From Mercenaria mercenaria (Eukaryota > Mollusca > Bivalvia > Venerida > Veneridae): a stretch of 64,000 bases of DNA. The position numbers and the translations under genes were made by a program. Positions 37,421 to 49,584 of this stretch are shown here, piece after piece (position 1 is the stretch's first letter; every line of letters begins with the position of its first letter). The notes below the pieces were generated by a model. The model did not search any database. It was not told the DNA's origin and saw only the letters and a program-made list of their open reading frames with translations. The stretch lies in contig NC_069362.1 of NCBI RefSeq assembly GCF_021730395.1, positions 66,543,501-66,607,500 of the forward strand, written 5' to 3'.

Positions 37421-37873
37421 TAGGGCTGTCATTGATTGGGTCTTAGGCGTATCGGCGATACCGATATATCAGAAGACAAATATCGACGATACATCGATAT
37501 ATTGATTATTAAGTTACATTAACGACCTATTTGTTCATATGCATACTATATACCTTCCTGTAAATGCTATTTGTAGTTTTATTGCCTACTTTCCATATTT
37601 CTGTTTGATTGTGTTGTATTTGTATTTATAAAATAAAAGAAATACATAAAAATTAATAACATCTTTCATTTTTATTTTGCCTTCACTCCTATTTTTTGCA
37701 TTTATCTAAATTTACAATTTTGTGAACTTTAGTTGTTTTTTAGGGTCTGAGTGTTTATTTGGGTAGTTTTTTTCTCTCTGTAAAATATCGATTTTTGAAA
37801 ATGGGAATCGATAATCGATCGACAAAAAAATATCGTTGATACATCGATATCGTTTCTATCGATGACAGCCCTA
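37421..37873. mobile_element. hAT-type MITE (453 bp) with perfect 8-bp target duplication
   Basis: Terminal inverted repeats TAGGGCTGTCATTGAT and ATCGATGACAGCCCTA are flanked on both sides by GATGTAGT (37413-37420 and 37874-37881). The 8-bp duplication and TAGGG ends fit the hAT superfamily. Subterminal ATCGATAT/CGATAC words repeat many times. No transposase is present. Confidence 0.88.
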
Positions 37874-37974
37874 GATGTAGTTGTTTTACTTTCTAACTGG
37901 GCCAAGTTGTTCGAAACTTTAACAGGCTGTAATTTAGTTTAGTTTATACTAATTTGTTTTAGCTCGATTGTGAT

Positions 37975-38135
37975 GAAAGCTTTAACTGTTTAAGCTTATT
38001 GTAACCACTCTCGAGTCCGTTTCCTATGAAAACTAGTACTGGGGTCTTATGAGAAGTCATGGTCGTGACCCCAGTGATGCTCGAACCCACGACCACTGCA
38101 TTAAGCTGTTAAACTAACCGCCTGTTAAATTTCTA
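37975..38135 (-). mobile_element. tRNA-headed SINE fragment
   Basis: On the minus strand GGCGGTTAGTTTAACAGC (A-box-like) is followed by GTGGGTTCGAGC (B-box-like). Confidence 0.55.
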
Positions 38136-39479
38136 TTCAAGATACTAGTCTTGGTGGGTGGGAAACACTAGTATGATATTGTAATTTTACTGTAAAGATG
38201 ATTTAATTAGTGTTTATAATCCTTAACAAGTACATTTGATTTTCTAAGTTTTCTAAACTGTCGAAATCTACTGATAAAGTTAATCGACCGTTTAGTCAAT
38301 CGCCTGTTAAAGTTTCGAAGAACTGGATCCAGTTGTTTGCAAATGTAAGGATCGTGCTGACATGTCTTTTTTATAACAAGTGAACATAAAAAGTTACAAC
38401 TGTTGGAAACATTTCAGTGAATGTGTAAATTACGTTTTTACCCAGTTGGTTCTACACTACAAATATGTAGTTTATTGTAATTCAATTTTATTGGTATCTA
38501 ATAACATGGGGTCATTTTCACGATATTAATATTTAGACGTTGTCAACTGAATTTACCTCCAAGTCAGTCTTATTTTTTATCCCATTGATAACTGGTGAGA
38601 ATATTGCAAGGTCATTTAACTCCGGCGTTCGCCTGTATTGTTAGATGGTAAATTGACACAAAATTCACGCCTTTTTGCCCAAGTTTCCCGCGATATATAT
38701 ACAACGCTACTGTTGTATATGAAATATAGACGGGTACAAGTCTGCTTTGCGATTGACTATTTACGAATTATCGTTGTCTAAGGATGGCATAGTTACAGCT
38801 CGGACCAGAATTTACATGGAAGCACACACGGACAGTGCGATTATAATATGTTCATCAATTACTCTAGGTTTAAGTTATATTATGTCTGATTTTCCAAGAA
38901 AAACAAAGATATTTTTAGTACAAATTTTTATTAGGGTTCTAGACGGTACCATTGATAATTGTTTCAAAAGTCACATGCACAATTCTAGAGACGTTTTAGG
39001 ATAAAATTATCTGTATATTCTTGTCAGTAAGAAGGAAATATATGTACACTCAAAAGGTGGTGCTCCCCTCCCCCTACTCATATGCCTATGTATACAGTAT
39101 AGGTTACTGTTCATATATTTTGAAATGATGCAGTCAAAACTACACCTTACAGCTTTAATACTTTATATTAATTTCTGCACTCTTCTGCAGCTGTTTTCAA
39201 AAGCAATGATGGTCTTCCTTGATAACAAAGAACCAAAATCCTTGTGACGTTATGTGCTGACACACACACACACATGCATGCATATATACTTACCTCTAAA
39301 AGCAATTCAAAAGCAAAGAATATGGCTTTCAGAGTAACGGAAAATAATTTTTTTCAAAAAATCTGACCTGGAGCCAGCATTTTTTTTTTAGTGTGGGTGT
39401 CAGAATTTTTTTTTCATTAAGTTGAAGCCAGACTTTGTTTCCATGCAAATTTAAAGTAAGTCTTATTATGTAGTAGTTG
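38136..39479. other. NCOA4 upstream intron; nothing recognised
   Basis: AT-rich. An 85-codon open frame at 38747 has no recognisable product. A (CA)n run lies near 39262. Confidence 0.4.
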
Positions 39480-40475
39480 TAGGTATATAAGGTCACTTCC
39501 AACGGCCTTGCTGGTGGGTTAACCCTTTAGCGACGTGGTTAGCGTGTCCACCTACAGATAACGAGGTCTGGGGTTCGATCCTCAGTAGAGTTTATGGTAT
39601 TTTACTACAATGGCGATGAGGATGTTTGACGGATTCGTGCATTTGGATGAGGCTAGAAACTGATAGTACTGAGTAGGTAGGTTATTATGTTGATGCTCGG
39701 GCTAGAAACTGATACGAGGTTCAGTTGATGCCTCGGGCTAGAAACTAATAGAGGTTCAGTTGATGCCTCGGGCTAGAAACTGATACGAGGTTCAGTTGAT
39801 GCCTCGGGCTAGAATCTAATAGAGGTTCAGTTGATGCCTCGGGCTAGAAACTGATAGGAGGTTCAATTGATGCCTGGTCCTTTAATGTTAGAGGAGAAGA
39901 GTGAATTGTTTGTTGGTATATAGGCCACTTCTAGCAGCCTTTCTGTTAGGTTAACCTTTTAGTGATGCTGTTAGTGTGTCTGCCTACAGTTCACAAGGTC
40001 CCAGGATCGATCCTCGGTAGAGACTTCGGTACTGTAAAATCATTTTAATTTCGTGGGCATGAAATTGCTGGTAAGGGTCTGAAAGAAGCTATTCCGTGCG
40101 ATATGAATTCGTTGGGATTTAACATTTTGAACATTGATATAAAAATGAATTGGAATTTTTCATGTCCGTTGGGATTAAATTTTGTGGTTTTCAACCACGA
40201 AAATTTAGTTCCCCACGAATATTAATAATTTCACAGTATCTTACTACAATGGCGACGAAGATGTTTGACAGACTCATACATTTGGATGAGGCTAGAAACT
40301 GATAGAAAGTTCAGTTGATGTCTCTGGCTAGAAACTGATAGGCAGTGCAAAAAACTAACTAGAGCTAATGTTACTTGTTATTATCTCCGATTTTGTAAAT
40401 AAATATTACTTGATTTGGCAGTTCAGTTGATGCCTGGTCCTTCAATGTTAGAGGAGAGGTGGTTGTAGGTATGTA
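39480..40475 (+). repeat. About 430-bp tandem duplication with tRNA-like SINE heads and a 37-bp inner repeat
   Basis: GTATATAAGGTCACTTCCA... starts at 39483, and again at 39917 and (partial) 40470. Each copy has an A-box-like stretch and GTTCGATCC or GATCGATCC (39573, 40001). The first copy also contains five units of about 37 bp (GGTTCAGTTGATGCCTCGGG, 39715-39870). A MITE has entered the second copy at 40032. Confidence 0.75.
40032..40236. mobile_element. TA-flanked MITE inserted in the second duplicate
   Basis: The ends are CTGTAAAATCATTTTAATTT and, inverted, AATATTAATAATTTCACAG, with TA on both sides. The first duplicate has the empty site (GGTATTTTACTACAATGGCG, near 39597). Confidence 0.88.
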
Positions 40476-40918
40476 AGGCCACTTCCAGTTACTCCAAAGT
40501 TTCACTATTAGTTCAACCAAGGAACTGCCTAATAGTACATTAAGTTTATACTTTTTTTTCTTTCTTGGAAAACCTCAAAATTTTATGTGAAACTTATGGA
40601 AAAAAGAATGACGATACTTCCTCAAGGGAGATTATGCTGCAGTTACCCAAAGTACAAAGCACTCTATATAACTACAAAAACAGTTTTCTGTTGTTTTTTT
40701 CGTGGATCTGAAAAAGATTCCTTACTGGCACTGCACATAACTTATCATAAGGGTGCTGCTTTGACTTTGTCATAATCTGATAATATTAAATTTATTTTCA
40801 TGGTAGGCCTACTGTACATCAGTTTAGCGAAACAATTAACTTGTAAGACCACATTTGTGATAAATAAAAATGGTTAAATTCATTCATGTATAAAATAAAA
40901 ACCAAAGTAAAGACATAC

Positions 40919-40985
40919 CTTAGCCGAGTCTCAATCTGGTCACGTTTTTCCAACCTTCACACTAATCATAAATTATGACGTTGAA
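40919..40985 (-). other. NCOA4: Probable untranslated first exon of NCOA4
   Basis: On the minus strand a donor GTATGT (40913-40918) follows a short sequence ending CTCGGCTAAG. The first coding exon has an acceptor just 4 bases before its ATG (34977-34978), so a non-coding exon must lie upstream, and this is the best candidate. The upstream limit is uncertain. Confidence 0.45.
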
Positions 40986-40999
40986 CTTGAACTTGACCC
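40982..40999 (-). promoter_or_regulatory. Three abutting nuclear-receptor half-sites near the presumed NCOA4 promoter
   Basis: On the minus strand GGGTCA, AGTTCA and AGTTCA abut without spacers, all fitting the RGKTCA half-site. They lie at the upstream edge of the presumed first exon. Function is inferred only. Confidence 0.3.
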
Positions 41000-41086
41000 A
41001 TTTTCACGATTGTTTACGTACCAGTACCCGTACCTGTACCGTACTGTACATCAATGGCGGTGGTTTGACAAACGCCTCCCAGTCAA

Positions 41087-41449
41087 AGGCCTAAAAAAAT
41101 TCTTTGTTTTCGGTAACATGCTCAAAAAAATTAGGGTAGGTAGGTCGGAATTTTTTTCTTTTAGGGGGGTGGGGGGGATTTTTTTATTAAGGGAGACTTT
41201 TCTGAAATTATTTTTGTGTAAAAAAAAAAAAAAATGAATACAGAAAAAGGAGTTATGCCTTTAGAGTATCAGTTAGTTGACTTCTAACATCACTGGCTAT
41301 GTGTAAAGCATTAAAAGTGCAGTTTTGCAACTTCTTGTTAAAAAGTTGAAAAAAAAAATCTCCATATTCTCTCTTAAAAACATTTAGGGTTGGGCTTAAA
41401 ATTTAGGGTAGATCGGGATACCTGAAACAAACATTTTTTTTACGCCTAA
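41087..41449. mobile_element. AGGCCTAA MITE, copy 2
   Basis: Parallels the copy at 30720 over its whole length, including TTTGTTTTCGGTAACATGCTC at the left and ACGCCTAA at the right. Confidence 0.8.
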
Positions 41450-41589
41450 TGACAATCATTGTTGAATATGACTGGGAGACATTTGTCAGGGACCGACAGC
41501 TAATAGAAAGCAAGCTGTTTAGTTGGCTTATTCGGGGATGATTTATTTCATAATTCCGTATTCTCAACTCCCGTTGACCAAAATGATGT

Positions 41590-42487
41590 AACACATGTTA
41601 GTGATGCTTGACCTTTTCGGCTGCTTTCGATACCATCGACCACAAACACCTTTAATGCACCGCCTCACGGACACTTTGGTATCACAGGGAGGAACCACTT
41701 TTGATGTGAAACTTCAATATCTGAGCGACCGCTACAAACAGTGACCCATAGATAGTTGAATTGTCAAAACCGTTGCAAAATTGACATACAGTGTCCACAG
41801 GGGTCCGTATTTTTCTCGATCAAAATTTTTCACAATGCTCACTAAAACCAGATTGGTACAATATGCAGAAACATTGACTAATTCTTCATTGAGGCTGCAG
41901 TATTTATCTTTCAAACCACAAATCCGGTCTCTCAAAAGGATGCTTTACGCTGTGTTGAAAAACTGTCTCGAATCGGTAGAAATCGTAATCTTGGATGAAC
42001 AGCAACATGTGAGTATCAAAAGCCGATAAAACTGGAGAGTCATTGTATTTATCTCTCTCAAAGAAACGAGAAACATATTGCAATCGGTTACTGTGTAAAT
42101 TGGGAGAAGAGAACATTAAACCACTAAATGTGTAAGGAAATCTTGGTGCTTTTCTAGACTCAACAATGAGCATGGAAAAACATTTATAAACTCAGTTTGT
42201 AGTTCAGGGTAAGATAATATAAAATAAGATAAGATAAGAGATTTAACAAGCTTTTGTAATGGAAAAGATTTTCTATTGTTAAATTGTCTTTAAAATATCT
42301 TAGGAACAATTAAAATGTAGAAATAAAACCTGATTCAGGCTAAATACCTTTTATTGTTGATTATATTGTTTTGTGTTGTATAGTATGTCCCATATCATTC
42401 TGTGATGTGTAGTTTGTACAGCGCTTTTGAACGTTTATTTTATAGATGAAAAGAGCGCTTTAAAAATCTGGTAAATAATAATATATT
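41590..42487 (+). pseudogene. Decayed non-LTR (CR1/L2-like) LINE reverse transcriptase fragment and 3' tail
   Basis: Frames on the plus strand give TFSAAFDTIDHKHL near 41612 and NLGAFLDSTMSMEKHINS near 42138, hallmarks of the CR1-like reverse transcriptase region. The frame shifts several times and stops are present. The 3' part ends with a GCGCTTTAAAAATCTGG phrase and AATAATAATAT, a typical LINE tail with microsatellite. Heavily 5'-truncated. Confidence 0.75.
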
Positions 42488-44040
42488 AACAATTGTATAT
42501 TTAGCTGAAAATTCACCAGAAATGCTCGGTGTTAACATCGAGACACCTTGTAGATATGTCAGGGAGGAAAATGTTGATTACCACATTGTTATATTATAAA
42601 GCAACGGGGATTTCAAATTTGCATTTCCAATATTCATTGGTAATAGAGTTCCGCTTAAGCCGGTGCTAGGGGGCGTGAGGGGTGTTGCACTTGGCACTAC
42701 CTCTCATAAACAGACTCTGTTATTATCATACTTGGTTGCACTCTGTGCTTCCAAAGGGTTTTCCTACAGATTTTATTTACTGTTGAACATTCGTTATTCC
42801 TTTGCGATGGAATCGCATGTTGTTCAAATATCTTAAATACATCGATGTGATGTTGAATAAGGACATAAAACAAAGTTGTAAAAATTGAATGTGCAGTTGC
42901 TCAGTGTTGTTTAACATGTTTTGGTCTGTCATGTGTTAGAAGATGTTTCTCCAATAAGAAGTGAAAGTGCACGCCCACAGTTTGTGAATTTTTCAGCATG
43001 TTTATTTCCACCAAGTTTGGCACATAATAATGTATCTATGACGAAGTGAGTAAAAGAAGTGTTAGCTATTGGTGAAAAAGCAAGAAGAGTGTTTATTTCC
43101 TTGCTTATTTCAACAGCGTTACATCGGTTTACTCTCTTCTGCACAAGTATGTTGGTAATTCATTACAAAAATCTGACCAGCTTTCGTGAAAGCTGTATCA
43201 CAAATGTGTCCTCTATGGCATACAAAGCTTCTTTTTTTTAATATCTGGTCTAGTTACATAGTTCACGACTCGATACGATCCATATTCAAACCCTTCTGGG
43301 ATTTATCGAGAAATCATCCTGAGATAATCGATATGATAACTCGTCCAAATTCGTACAAAATGTTCTATTTATAAAAACTTATAATGCACGTTTTTATTTT
43401 GTTTTTTTTTTAGAAGATTAGTACCTCCCGATGACGCGTTTAGGAAAGAAAGGAAAGGAAAGGTACATCAATACGTACTACAGATGGTTTATATGGAACA
43501 ACAAGCTTTATAGCCTACATGTAGTTTGTTTGAAAGCTGATACTAAATAGGTGGTCACAAAGTTTGGAAACACAGGACGCTTGATATTCAACATTTTTGT
43601 TGAAATAGCGTAAGTCAGACAAGAAATAGGCGAAAATATTATACGCACGTGCGTATTGTGCGTAACAGTAGTTACACCCTTGAAATTTATTGTGAGAGGG
43701 AAGATAGTAGAACATGTGTTATAATATTTATATACTTATAAGGAGCATGTACAAGTGAAACGAGCTAAAATTCCCAATAAACATAGGTATACCGCAGCCG
43801 TGGTATTAATTATGATTAAAAATGATGTGTGAGCGAAACGATCAATTTTTAATACCTCTAGCTTTACTTGCGAGGAAAACACATGCTTGACACATTTTAA
43901 GTGGGCGCCCCGGCCTCCCTACTGTGAATTCGTTAGTACTTGATATATAAAACCTAGTTTTTCTTAAAAAAAAATAGTCCATCTAATTTTACTATTGTGC
44001 TGTCACAACTCATGATATAAAATTTCTTTGATATCCAATT
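42488..44040. other. Intergenic; no gene seen
   Basis: Contains a short purine repeat (AGAAAGGAAAGGAAAGG, 43445) and a perfect 16-bp palindrome ATACGCACGTGCGTAT at 43641-43656. Open frames here are short and unrecognised. Confidence 0.4.
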
Positions 44041-46325
44041 CCTCATGTAGACGATGTCAGGGCCAGCCATGATTTTTGCAGCACTTGGCAAGTCATACCC
44101 CATTCCTGCTACATGCAATGTCAGAACCATCCCGATTCTTGTGGCACTGGGAGGGTCATATATCATTTCTGCTACAGACGATGTCAGTTCCTGCCTGATT
44201 TTTGTAGCGATGGGCGTGTTATAACCAGTTCCTGCTACCTACAGATGGCAGAACCAGTCCGACTCTTTTAGCGATGGGCGTGTCATTACCAGTTCCTGCT
44301 ACCACACTGGCACATGTAGCTCTGGGCGGGGCATTTCCCATTCCTAATACAGACCACGTCAGAACCTGCCTAACTCTTTTAGCGATGGGCGTGTCATAAC
44401 CAGTTCCTGCTACAGACGATGTCAGAACCAGACTCGTTCTTGTAGCTCTGAGCGGGTCATATCCGATTTCTGCTACAGACGAAGCCAGAACCAGTCTGAT
44501 TCTTGTAGCAATGGGCGTGTCATAACTAATTCAAGCTCTAGACGATGTAGCTCTGGGCGGGTCATATCCCATTCCTGCTACAGTCGATGTCAGAATCAGC
44601 CTGGTTTCTTGTAGCTTGGGCGGATCTATGATCCCTTTTGCCTACAAGACCGATGTCAGAACCTGCCTGGTATTGTAGACTCTGGGCGGGCCAGTTCCCA
44701 AATGCTAGACGCTGTCAGATACCTGCCTGGTTCTTGTAGCTCTGGACGGGGCATATCCCAAGTCCTGACACGGACAGCACAATGACAAGAACAGGGCCTA
44801 TGGGGTGCTTGTAGCTCTGGGAGGGGCATATCCATTCCTGCTACCTGACGAGGAGTCAGAAACTTCAGTCTGATTCGTGTTGTAGCACAATGAGCGTTGT
44901 CATAACTAGTTCAAGCGATGACGATGTCAGAACCAGCCTGGTTCTTGTAGCTCTGGACAGGGCATATCCCATTCCTGCTACAGACGATGTCAGAGCCTGC
45001 CTGGTTCTTGTAGCTCTGGACGGGGCATATCCAATTCCTGCTACAGACGATGTCAGAACCAGCCTGGTTATTGCAACTCTGGGCGGGGCATATCCCATTC
45101 CTGCTACAGATGATGTCAGAACCTGCCTGGTTCTTGTAGCTCTGGTCGGGTCATATGATCCTATTCCTGCTACAGACGATGTCAGAATCAGCCTGGTTCT
45201 TGTAGCTCTGGTCGGGGCATATTCCATTCCTGCTACAGACGATGTCAGAACAAGCCTGGTTCTTGCAGCTCTGGGCAGGGCATATCCGATTCCTGCTACA
45301 GACGATGTCAGAGACTGCCTGGTTCTTGTAGCTCTGGACGGGGCATATCACATTCCTGCTACAGACGATGTCAGTACCTCGCTGGGTTCTTGTAGCTTGG
45401 GCGGGTCATATGATTTTTTTTTTTTTTTTTTTCCCATTTGCTACAGCGATTGTCAGAACAGCTGGACAAGAAATTGACGTCTGGGCGGGTCATATGATCC
45501 AATTCCTGCTACAGACGATGTCAGAACCAGCCTGGTTCTTGTAGCACTGGACGGTGCATATTCCATTCCTGCTACAGACGATGTCTGAACAAGCCTGGTT
45601 CTTGTAGCTCTGGGCGGGTCATATGATCCAATTCCTGCTACAGACGATGTCAGAACCTGCTGGGTTCTTGCAGCTCTAGGCTGGGCATATCCATTCCTGC
45701 TACAGACGATGTCAGAACCAGCCTGGTTCTTGTAGCTCTGGGCTGGGCATATCCAATTCCTGCTACAGACGATGTCAAAACCAGCCTGGTTCTTGTATCT
45801 CTGGATGGGGCATAGTCCATTCCTGCTACAGATGCTGTCAGAACCTGCTGGGTTCTTGCAGCTCTGGGGCGGGGGGCATATCATTTCCTGCTACGGACGA
45901 TGTCAGAAAAAAAACCCCCCCCCCCCCCCAAGGGCCTGGTCTTGTAGATCTGGACGGGGCATATTCCATTCCTGCTACAGGCGATGTCAGAACCTGCCAG
46001 GTTCTTGTAGCTCTGGGCGGGGCATATCCCATTCCTGCTACAGACGATGTCAGAACCAGTCTGATTCTTGTAGCAATGGGCGTGTCATAACTACTTCAAG
46101 GTATAGACGATGTCAGAATCAGACTGGTTCTTATAACTCTGAGCGGGACATATCCCATTCCTGCTACAGTCGATGCCAGAACCTGCCTGGTTCTTTTAGC
46201 AATGGACAGGTCATAAACAGTTCCTGCTACAGATGATGTCAGAACCAGCCTGGTTCTTGTGGCCCTTTTTGGTTCATATCCCATACCTGCTACAGGCGAT
46301 TCCAGAACCAGTCAGATTTCAGATT
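44041..46325. repeat. 63-bp satellite array, about 36 units
   Basis: Each unit holds CTACAGACGATGTCAGAACC, a 7-1-7 inverted repeat GAACCAGCCTGGTTC, and TTGTAGCTCTGGGCGGGGCA. Units near the left edge are the most diverged. As 63 is a multiple of three, long open frames arise on both strands; they are not genes. A poly-T run interrupts at 45414, and poly-A/poly-C at 45906. Confidence 0.95.
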
Positions 46326-46591
46326 AGCAACACTGCTATTTTTATTTTCAGGTCACATTTATCCTGCCTGCTGTACAGAACAGCATAGCATAGTGACAAT
46401 ATGAAGTATGTATATATAAATAGTAGATGATAATAATGATACAAATATAGATATAATTAAAGTTAATATGATTTTATTAGCATATGCTATTCTGTGATTA
46501 ATTATTTGCCTGTAAGAATAATCATATTATTGATATATCTGAAGAAAATGTATGCCTTATGAATTGTGCATTAAGTACCAAAGCAGACACA

Positions 46592-48400
46592 AACTAGATA
46601 TGTGTCCATAGGACACTGGTGTTCCCACTTCCTGTCACTGTTCATGATTTCAGAACTCTAGGTGAAATGTCCCCACTTCCTGTCACTGTTCATGATTTCA
46701 GGACTCTGGGTGAAATTTCCCCACTTCCTGTCACTGTTCATGATTTCAGAACTCTAGGTGAAATTTCCCCACTTCCTGTCACTGTTCATGATTTCGGGAC
46801 TCTAGGTGAAATTTCCCCACTTCCTGTCATTGTTCATGATTTCAGGACTCTAGGTGAAATTTCCCCACTTCCTGTCACTGTTCATGATTTCAGGACTATT
46901 GGTGAAATTTTCTTTAAAATACATTGTATATGCAACACAATGTGTATTTTTCACTATGTCAAGGACCATAACTCTGGTCTAGCTTTGTGAAATCGCAAGC
47001 AGAACACCTGGTGCACAACTTCACATGATCATTTCTCTAATATTTTATGACTCTAGGTCAAATAATTTTTGAGATTCATGGGACACAAACTTTTATTCCA
47101 TCAATGCATATTTTGACTGAGTCAAGGGCTATAACTCTTGTCTTGCAGAGTGAAATCATAATCAAAACTCAGGTGCACAAATTTATATCCTGAATGATAT
47201 TCTAACATGGATCTATGAAAATATGTCAAATATTTTTAAGACATACATGTATGCAACACAACAAACTAAGCATTTTATGAGTATTTTCACTAGGTCAAGG
47301 ACCATAACTCTGGTCTGACTAAGTGAATTCCCAAATAGAATATTTGGTGCACAACTTCACATGATATGTAAAAATCCTCTAAAGTTTTATCTTTCTTTGT
47401 CCAATATTTTATTGAGATACATGCGATATTTTGCATATCAATATTTTCTTGACAGAAACAGAGGGTCCTGATGATCTGAATCTTCTCATGAAGTAATAGG
47501 AGGTCCATGTTTCAATGCAAGCTGATGCATAAATATTGAAAGTAGGTCAGTAGGTAAATTCATGGTCTCTGAAAGTCAGCTTTAAGAACGGTATGCAAAA
47601 TGTACTGTCATCAAAATTTCAAGGTGTTTCTTAAAAAAACAAAAAGTAGTTCAGTAGGTCAAGGTCACAGTAAGGTGACTCTAATCACTTGGGTACTTCA
47701 GAATCGTGTAATATGAATAATCAGGTCTAGGAAATATGATCTGATAATTTCTGAAGTATTTTTTTCCTACAAAAATCGTATAACAAAGTGAACCAGGGCA
47801 GGGCCTCTTTTTATCCCAGGGGCATAATTTGAACAATTCTGTTAGAGTAGAAGTCCATTTGGCAATGCTACATACCAAACATCAAAAGCTAGGCGTTTTA
47901 GTTACAGACAAGAAGAATTTTAAAGTATTCTCCTATGTAAGTCTTTGTTAAACTTGTGGTCCCGGGTGGGGCCTCTTTTCACCCCAGGGGCACAATTTGA
48001 ACAATCTTCATAGAGGACCACAAGGCAAAGCCTCATACAAAAACATCAAAGGCCTAGGTCTTGTGTTTCAGACAGAAGATTTTTAAATTTTTTCCCTATT
48101 ATAAGTCTATGTAAAATTTGGGCCCCGTGGCGGGGCCTCTTTTCATCCCAGGGTCACAATTTGAACAATATTCATAGAGGTACCATTAGTGATGTCCTTG
48201 CCAAATATCAAGGCTCTTGCCTTTCAGTAATTTGGACAAGAAGATTTTTAAGTTTTTCCTTTCCATTGCCATGCAACAGAGTTCTGCATGGAAATGAAGT
48301 TCTTTTAATATATTTGAAGGGGACCACCCAAGGATCATTCCTGTGAAGTATGGGGTAACTGCCCAGTAGTTTTCAAGAGAGATTTTTTTAGGAAAGTTGA
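46592..48400. mobile_element. Composite of tandem-repeat cores, probably Helitron-like
   Basis: 46619-46910 has six units of about 48 bp (CCCACTTCCTGTCACTGTTC). 46910-47520 has diverged units with AGGACCATAACTCTGGTCT. 47700-48290 has three units of about 185 bp (GGGGCCTCTTTTCACCCCAG). A hairpin TGTCCATAGGACA lies at the left edge (46602). No clear right end. Confidence 0.55.
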
Positions 48401-48920
48401 CGGAACACACGACGGGTTCATACAGACAAGGCCAAGTCAAATTCAAGGCCTTTTCATGGACTATTTCAGACTGTCTTATATTTTTCAAGGACTTATTCAA
48501 CCATAATACCGTGTTACTTCCTGCTGTGATTCTGCTTCCCAAAACCTAAATATGATGATCCATCTTTTTTCTTGCATCTTTATTTTCAAGTTTCACAATC
48601 AAAAGCGACAAATGGTCCCCTGATCTTTTCATCAGTAAGTTTTTAAAGTGGCCAAATAACAATATAGCATTTTTTCTTTCACCAAGAGCAAACTTTTTGG
48701 GCTATTTTACTGTCTGGAAACATGGTTTGAAATATTTTATTAATTTTTTCATTGGACTTGTTAAGGTATATTTCTGGTTTGCATTGTCCATATAATTTCT
48801 GCTTTAAAGTACATTATTTTTTTATACTTAGTTGAAATACTAGCACTCGATGATGCAAACAGAATGGTAACTGTTTGGGGTGGGGGTACCGTAAGACTGT
48901 CACACACTTTCCCATTACGA

Positions 48921-49584
48921 TAAGGAGGCAGTAAACAGTTTTGAGCTGTTAGTGTCGAATTGGCCGGGGTGAAATTTACAAATAAGAGGCAATTTACGGA
49001 ATGAAGTGCATATTTGAACTTCTAAATAATAATAATTGCTAAATTTAAAGTTTCAGCGGCTAGAATTGAGTTTCCCACTATTTAAGAAAATCAGTTGAGT
49101 AGCCTTGATCTTGATAGTATGACGTAATGATTTTGCGGGAGCGTATACATGCTTCCTCTGAGCTAGCTGAAAGGGGGGTTGTCATTTTAGCAGTGCCTCA
49201 GAAAAGTGGAATAGTGAAAAAACGGAAACGGAGGGCCCATATATTTCAGCTTATTTTCAGATTTACAGTGTTAGGAGAAACGGAACAGTGTAGCAATTGT
49301 GGCTATCTTTTTCAGGAATTTTCTGCAGCGATTGAAAATTGGCAAATTTAGTTTTTTTCGTCATCAGTTTCCGCGACCGGGAGAGCACAAAATTCAGTCT
49401 TGTAAACAGAAAACTAGATATTAGAGATGTATTGCAGATGGTTTGTAACGTAGACATACAGTGATGTTAATGTTGCAATATCTTTATTTCAGGTGTGTGG
49501 TTACAGACTTTTGTGTAGGGTTTTAAAGTTAGGTTGGCGACTCTGGGCCCGAGAAGCTCAGAAACTGTTTATTTGCCTCCTTAA
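48921..49584. mobile_element. MITE with TAAGGAGGCAGTAAACAG ends, copy 1 (664 bp)
   Basis: TAAGGAGGCAGTAAACAGTT on the left, and AAACTGTTTATTTGCCTCCT then TAA on the right, form inverted ends. The second copy is at 50686-51360. The short open frame at 49127 is carried by this element and is not gene-like. Confidence 0.88.

Noticed and set aside
41590-42190. Possible retroviral or LTR-type reverse transcriptase
   Set aside because: The preserved motifs and the microsatellite-like 3' tail fit a CR1/L2-type LINE; no LTRs or other retroviral parts are seen.
44865-46284. Open frames of 120-195 aa
   Set aside because: Translations of the 63-bp satellite on both strands, with no non-repetitive sequence.
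49127-49351. 74-codon open frame with CSNCG-like motif
   Set aside because: It lies inside a MITE, and the second copy of that MITE does not keep the frame.
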